A stretch of DNA of 64,000 nt from JALQTD01 sp965656785 (GTDB lineage Bacteria > Bacteroidota > Bacteroidia > Flavobacteriales_D > Sanyastnellaceae): positions 1-64,000 of the forward strand of contig CBFHLY010000002.1 in the NCBI GenBank assembly GCA_965656785.1. The letters are read 5' to 3'. Both the position numbers and the translations under genes were made by a program. Below, one piece after another: positions 59,406 to 64,000 of this stretch (positions are counted from its first letter, which is position 1; every line of letters begins with the position of its first letter). Under the pieces are notes generated by a model. That model had not been told where the DNA came from. It did not search any database and saw only the letters and a program-made list of their open reading frames with translations.

Positions 59406-62400
59406 ATGCAGACGAAATTCTACTTCCTGCTTGCTGCACTTGTCGGATTCTCAAGTGTTTCAGGCAAATTAGTCGCCCAGACTGCTTGCTATGACTATGG
59501 CGCTCAACCGGCTGACCACCCGGGCTTTGAGTTGTCTGTCGAAGAGCTCGCAACATTTGGCGCTGACGCCTCTGGAGCCCTCAGCGGGCTCGCTGGTATG
59601 ACCACATATCGGGTCTACCTCAATACGCCTGACGCGGGTGACTATGTGTCCTCCGTGCTGTCAGGTGGTGATGGTGGGACGGTGGCCCTCTCCACCACGG
59701 GCTTATTCTACCAGCACCAATATGGAGGCAACACGTCGAATTTGATCAACCCTGCATTGTTCGGTTTCTTCCCAGCGCTCGAGTTCGATAGCTGGGTGAC
59801 CATCGGTTTGACGGGCCAACCCACTTCAGGTCAACAAGGGGTTTCGTTGCAAGCAGAGTCCGCATGGGCTGCTGATTTTGCAAACGGCTCCAGCTTCAGC
59901 GTAGGGGGGGCCATCGATGGTGGGTGGTTCATCAACGGGGGCTCGAACGGTTATGCCGGTGACGACCAAAAAGTGTTGTTGGCGCAATTGACCACCGATG
60001 GTGACTTGGGCGGAGCGCTCAATGTCACCATTCAAGCTGCGGCAGGTGGAACGTTCACGCACCAATTCACGTTCTCGTCAGAAATTTGTGGCTGCACCGA
60101 TCCTGCTTCACCGTCCTACGTGGAAGAGGCGACCATCAATGATGGTTCTTGCATCTACCTCGGTTGCACGGACAACACCGCGTGCAACTTCGATTCAGGG
60201 GCAACGGACGAGGATGGCTCGTGCGATTACTGCTGTAACGCATTGACCTCTGATACGGAAGGCTACGGCATCGACGTTGAGTTGCATGCTGTTGGTGGAG
60301 TCGTTGGAATGCGCACCTACCGCGTCTACGCAACGACGGCGAACCCGGGCGATGCCTTGTCGGCAGTTGCTGGTTTGGAGACGAGCCCGCTGGAGATGGC
60401 GACGACCACGTCCTTCTATCAGCACCCCCAGGGTGCGGCTACGTCACAGCCGTTGAATCCGCTTTTCTTCCCAACCTTCCCTGAGATGGAGTACGATTCG
60501 TTCGTGACCATCGGCCTGACGGGCCCTGCGGGAACGGGTGAAAACGCAACGCAATTGGCGAACACTCCGGGTGAAGATTGGGCGACCACCTTTGAAGCCG
60601 GTGGCAACATCAGCATCTCTACCCTCACGGGTGGTGCATGGTTTGCTCAGCCAGGTGGCAGCAATGCCATTGCAGGCGATGACAACCGCGTTCTCATTGG
60701 TCAATTCACTACTGACGGCTACCTCAGCGGAACGGCCCTGATCCAAGTCTTTCCGTATGGTGTGCAAGAGGATGAAATTCAATACGTTGCTTCGTTCAGC
60801 ACCCCGATGTGCGCTTGCACCGACGAATCAGCCTGCAACTACGATGAGAATGCCCTTTGGGATGATGGTACCTGCCAGTACCCCATTGACGTTTACGGCG
60901 TGGACTATGTAGATTGCGACGAAAACTGCTTAAACGATTCCGATGGTGACTTCGTCTGCGATGAAGATGAAATTGTAGGTTGCATGGTGGAGGGCGCCTG
61001 CAACTACGTGATGGGTGCTACGGACATTGTTCCTTGCGTTTGGCCCACGGCGGGTTACGACTGCGAAGGCAATTGCTTGGCCGATGCAGACGGTGACGGA
61101 GTGTGCGACATGTATGAAGTCGTCGATTGCACGGACGCAACCGCTTGCAACTACAACAGCGATTCGACCACCGACACCGATAACAGCCTCTGCTTGTACC
61201 CGGATGCGGGTTACACGTGCGACGGTTCATGCGTGAACGATGCGGACATGGATGGCGTTTGCGATGAATTCGAAGTGGGTGGCTGCACGGAAGCGGATGC
61301 CTGCAACTTCGATTCAGGTGCTACGGACAACGATGGTTCTTGCGATTACTGCTGCTACAGCACGACGGAAGTCGACGGTTACTTCGTTTCCATTGAGGAG
61401 CACGCGACTTCAGAATACGGCACGACCTACCGGATGTACGTGAACACGGATGATGCAACGGACTTGGTATCGGCCATTTCGGGTACTTCGGAGTTCCCGA
61501 CCATGATCAACACGACCACGTCGTTCTTCCAAGGAACGCTGTCGCCGTCGCCATTCCCGACCTATTTGATGCCCGCATTCTTCGGGGTCTACCCGGAGCT
61601 TGCGTACGACAGCTGGGTGACGCTCGGTGTGGAGTCTTCAATCCTGCCAGCAGGTTATGGCTCACCTCAATTGGCCAGCACCACGGATTGGGCAGAGGTA
61701 TTCCAAGCTGGAGGCAACATCGACCTCACTAGCACGCTGGGCGACAGCTGGTTCGTTACTGCGGACTACGACAACGGCGTTGCAGGCGATGACCACCGCG
61801 TTTTGGTTGGCCAATTCACAACCACCGGAATGCTCAGCGGTCAGTTGTACGTTCAAATCTTCGACCAAGGAGACCAAGGTGTGGATCAGCGTGTGACCCT
61901 TCCTTTCAACTACATGACGGAAGACACGGAAGCACCGACGTTCACTTCGGTTCCCGCTGACGCAGCAATGGCGTGCGACAGCGATCTCCCCACGGAGATG
62001 GCGGTTGCAGTGGATGGTGGATGCGGACTGCCCGTGGTTGTGACGTATGAGGACGCGATCGAATCCATGATGGGGACATTTGTGGTCACCCGGACCTTTA
62101 CCGCAACTGACGCTGCGGGCAACACGGCAACGGCGGTGCAGACCTTGACCTTGGTCGATGAAGTTGCACCGGTGGCGGTCGCACCAGCGAACGTTACGGT
62201 TGAATGCGCTGAAGGCATTGACCCATCCGTTACGGGAGAGCCGACCGCTTCAACGGACAACTGCGACGGTGAATTGTCTTGGACGTACGAGGACGCTCCG
62301 CTCGGTAACTCTGCGAGCTTGAACGGCGTAACCCTTGACTTGAATGCGAGCTATGGCTTGAACTTGCCAGGTTTGTTCGGTCAACCTTACGTGGTCTCTG

Positions 62401-64000
62401 CGGAAGGCGTGACGGTGGGGTCAGGTTTGGAAATGTCAGCAGATGATGTGGTTTCTAACCCCGTATCACACCGCGGTCTCTTCGAAGTAGACATCGATGG
62501 CTCAACGATTACCTTGACGGTGACGGGCACGGTTACTGGAGCGTACGCATACGACTACGCTACCCTGACGATTGACAACGCGGCTGGATTTGATTTCGGG
62601 GCCATCTCAGTGGTTTCGAACGGAATCGCTCCCAATGCGGAATTGTCAGCGACTTCCAGCAACGGTGCGTTGGTCATTTCGTTCTCGGGCAATGCCGTCT
62701 ACACCGAGGGTGCAACGGCCAGCTTTGAAGTGGCGAACCAAGTAACGTGCTTGGCTTCCAACGGTGTGTTGCGTACGTGGACCGTTTCTGACGATGCGGG
62801 CAATACGGACACGGCAACCCAGACCATTACGATCGTGGATACCCAGGGTCCTGAATTCGTTGACTTCCCAGCGGACGTCACGGTCAGCTGCTCGGATGAC
62901 ATGTCATTGGCGACGCCTGAGGCCATGGATTGCGAAGGTTCAGCGGCGGTGTCCGTTGTGGAAACAATCATGCCCGGTGCATGCCCCAACAACTACACCA
63001 TCGTTCGCACGTTCACTGCGGTGGATGGATGCAGCAACATCTCGGTTCGGAGTCACTCCATGACCGTTGTTGACAACGAAGCTCCTGTGTTCACATCGGT
63101 TCCGGAGGATGTGACCTTGGAAATCGGGGAGTCACTGCCAACGGCATTGGCACAAGCTACGGACAACTGCAGCGAGCCGACCATTACGTACAGCGATGTA
63201 CCAGTTGTGGGTGATTTGGCTACGACCATTACCCGCACGTTCACAGCTACGGACGCTTGTGGAAACACGGCATTTGCGAGCCAGGCCATTGTGGTCAATG
63301 AAATTCTCGGTTGCACGGACGCTTTGGCTTGCAACTACGACATGACCGCCACGTACGAAGACGGATCCTGTGACTACTGCTCTTGCGGCAACACTGCAGG
63401 CGGCCAGAATGGCTTCGGTTTGGAGTTGGAGTTGCACGCGGAGAATGGCATCCCAGGCCTGAACACCTACCGCGTCTACGTGACGACGCCTTCGCCGACG
63501 GACTTCGTTTCCGCCATTGCGGGTGATGAAGTGGTTCCGACCTTCTTGAACACCACGACGAGCTTCCATCAGGAACAGTTCGGTTCGTACTCTGCGGCCT
63601 CAATCAACCCGTTGTTCTTCGGCTTCATGCCGTCGCTCCAATACGACAGCTGGTTGACCATGGGCATCGAGTCGTTGCCTGCAGCTGGTCAATCGGAGAT
63701 CACCTTCGTTCAAGCTCAAGGCGACTCGTGGATTGCTTCATTCGAACAAGGAAACAACTTGGACATCAGCAGCTTCTTCGGAGGTTCTTGGTTCACCCTC
63801 CCCACATTCTCCAATGGATATGCGGGTGAAGACCAGCGCGTGTTGGTGGCTCAGTTGACCACGGATGGCGAAGTTTCAGGACAAATGTTCGTGCAAGTCT
63901 TCCCGAACGGTGTCGGTGCCGACGCGGAATACCTGACCTTGAGCTTCGGTACCAACTCGTGCGGCTGCTTGAACGAGTCGGCCTGCAATTACGACGCTTC
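59406..64000 (+). CDS. Giant repeat-built surface protein, partial at 3' end
   Basis: An open frame of 1,531 codons from the ATG at 59406 runs to the window end without a stop. The signal peptide is MQTKFYFLLAALVGFSSVSG. Four copies of a roughly 190-residue module (typified by TYRVYVTT and YDSWVTIG and a GDDxRVLxxQxTTDG strand) are separated by eight GCTDxxACNYxxxATxDDGSC-type Cys motifs and three DADGDGVCDMYEV-like calcium loops. HYR/Ig-like domains fill residues about 840-1300 (APVAVAPANVTVECAEG, RTFTATDACGNTA). It is probably a T9SS-exported adhesin or matrix protein; the sorting domain would lie beyond the window. A weak TAATTTTC promoter is at 59378-59385. Confidence 0.85.
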   Translation, partial: MQTKFYFLLAALVGFSSVSGKLVAQTACYDYGAQPADHPGFELSVEELATFGADASGALSGLAGMTTYRVYLNTPDAGDYVSSVLSGGDGGTVALSTTGLFYQHQYGGNTSNLINPALFGFFPALEFDSWVTIGLTGQPTSGQQGVSLQAESAWAADFANGSSFSVGGAIDGGWFINGGSNGYAGDDQKVLLAQLTTDGDLGGALNVTIQAAAGGTFTHQFTFSSEICGCTDPASPSYVEEATINDGSCIYLGCTDNTACNFDSGATDEDGSCDYCCNALTSDTEGYGIDVELHAVGGVVGMRTYRVYATTANPGDALSAVAGLETSPLEMATTTSFYQHPQGAATSQPLNPLFFPTFPEMEYDSFVTIGLTGPAGTGENATQLANTPGEDWATTFEAGGNISISTLTGGAWFAQPGGSNAIAGDDNRVLIGQFTTDGYLSGTALIQVFPYGVQEDEIQYVASFSTPMCACTDESACNYDENALWDDGTCQYPIDVYGVDYVDCDENCLNDSDGDFVCDEDEIVGCMVEGACNYVMGATDIVPCVWPTAGYDCEGNCLADADGDGVCDMYEVVDCTDATACNYNSDSTTDTDNSLCLYPDAGYTCDGSCVNDADMDGVCDEFEVGGCTEADACNFDSGATDNDGSCDYCCYSTTEVDGYFVSIEEHATSEYGTTYRMYVNTDDATDLVSAISGTSEFPTMINTTTSFFQGTLSPSPFPTYLMPAFFGVYPELAYDSWVTLGVESSILPAGYGSPQLASTTDWAEVFQAGGNIDLTSTLGDSWFVTADYDNGVAGDDHRVLVGQFTTTGMLSGQLYVQIFDQGDQGVDQRVTLPFNYMTEDTEAPTFTSVPADAAMACDSDLPTEMAVAVDGGCGLPVVVTYEDAIESMMGTFVVTRTFTATDAAGNTATAVQTLTLVDEVAPVAVAPANVTVECAEGIDPSVTGEPTASTDNCDGELSWTYEDAPLGNSASLNGVTLDLNASYGLNLPGLFGQPYVVSAEGVTVGSGLEMSADDVVSNPVSHRGLFEVDIDGSTITLTVTGTVTGAYAYDYATLTIDNAAGFDFGAISVVSNGIAPNAELSATSSNGALVISFSGNAVYTEGATASFEVANQVTCLASNGVLRTWTVSDDAGNTDTATQTITIVDTQGPEFVDFPADVTVSCSDDMSLATPEAMDCEGSAAVSVVETIMPGACPNNYTIVRTFTAVDGCSNISVRSHSMTVVDNEAPVFTSVPEDVTLEIGESLPTALAQATDNCSEPTITYSDVPVVGDLATTITRTFTATDACGNTAFASQAIVVNEILGCTDALACNYDMTATYEDGSCDYCSCGNTAGGQNGFGLELELHAENGIPGLNTYRVYVTTPSPTDFVSAIAGDEVVPTFLNTTTSFHQEQFGSYSAASINPLFFGFMPSLQYDSWLTMGIESLPAAGQSEITFVQAQGDSWIASFEQGNNLDISSFFGGSWFTLPTFSNGYAGEDQRVLVAQLTTDGEVSGQMFVQVFPNGVGADAEYLTLSFGTNSCGCLNESACNYDA
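59484..63960 (+). repeat. Four-copy protein module and Cys-motif repeats in the giant gene
   Basis: Module copies lie at about 59484-60085, 60235-60805, 61350-61910 and 63380-63960. Each runs from a CY/CC/CS-type start through TYRVY, TTTSFxQ, NPLFFG, YDSWVT and WF to GDDxRVL and QVFP. Copies are clearly diverged at DNA level, so they are old duplications. Cys motifs begin near 60090, 60162, 60813, 60978, 61127, 61280, 63310 and 63961. Confidence 0.8.

Noticed and set aside
59484..63960. Regular repeats as a CRISPR array or tandem DNA repeat
   Set aside because: The repeats are long, diverged and in frame with a coding region; there are no short identical repeats with unique spacers.
1..64000. 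Search for tRNA, rRNA, insertion sequences, prophage or attachment sites
   Set aside because: No cloverleaf candidates, transposase-like or integrase-like products, or flanking direct repeats were seen by eye; the genes look like core and accessory chromosome.

Overview
The window looks like a chromosomal segment of a high-GC member of the Bacteroidota, most likely an aquatic Flavobacteriales-type bacterium. The evidence is: TAnnTTTG promoter elements (the Bacteroidota housekeeping type) in front of many genes; type IX secretion (T9SS) hallmarks (a Plug/DUF5103 protein, a gliding-motility CHU_C cargo and a probable T9SS sorting tail); a complete Na+-translocating NADH:quinone reductase operon; bacillithiol synthesis (bshC); a class I photolyase; and large secreted proteins with GCTDxxACNYxxxATxDDGSC repeats. 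Genus and species cannot be named from this sequence. Gene packing is tight: no gap exceeds 300 bases, many neighbours overlap by 1-8 bases, and several convergent pairs overlap tail to tail. I saw no tRNA, rRNA, insertion sequence or CRISPR array.

Layout. 1-3.3 kb: a minus-strand operon of a ZapA-partner-like coiled-coil protein, zapA, rny and a Wzx-type flippase cut by the window edge. 3.4-11.3 kb: envelope genes (M23 peptidase, DUF5916 outer-membrane protein, mltG, a Wza-like polysaccharide export lipoprotein, rfbC, a lytic transglycosylase). 11.3-14.7 kb: CoA transferase, photolyase and a TIGR01777 epimerase. 14.8-21.5 kb: a large secreted LVIVD protein, an ABC exporter, an orphan peptide-type binding lipoprotein and an ACMSD-like decarboxylase. 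21.5-24.7 kb: an ECF sigma factor, a likely anti-sigma partner, an unknown exported protein, a structured intergenic stretch with a strong terminator, and a T9SS cargo. 24.8-31.3 kb: bshC, ruvX, a GT9 glycosyltransferase, a small exported protein, dnaN, a rhomboid protease and a SirB1-like protein. 31.3-38.8 kb: sugar transferase plus aminotransferase, a Crp-family regulator, an exported serine hydrolase, GT4, SDR, apaG and the T9SS plug protein. 38.9-46.2 kb: nqrABCDEF, apbE and a convergent four-cysteine NqrM-like protein, together a Na+-pump synthesis and maturation locus. 46.3-54.0 kb: a surface beta-helix protein, a PagL-like lipid A deacylase, mazG, a DUF2807 lipoprotein, an M1 peptidase and a DMT transporter. 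54.1-59.2 kb: a PadR-PspC operon with a clear palindromic operator, ribD, folD and ffh. 59.4-64.0 kb: the first 1,531 codons of a giant repeat-built surface protein that runs off the end.

Four observations stand out. (1) Fourteen genes have a TAnnTTTG-like promoter only 3-6 bases before the start codon, which implies leaderless mRNAs. (2) A perfect 14-bp terminator hairpin, with a UUCG loop on the minus strand, lies inside the conserved cysteine motif of the GT9 gene. (3) A 12-bp inverted repeat with a competing hairpin lies ahead of a strong terminator downstream of the sigma-factor cluster. (4) Third-position base preference switches from G to C inside single genes.
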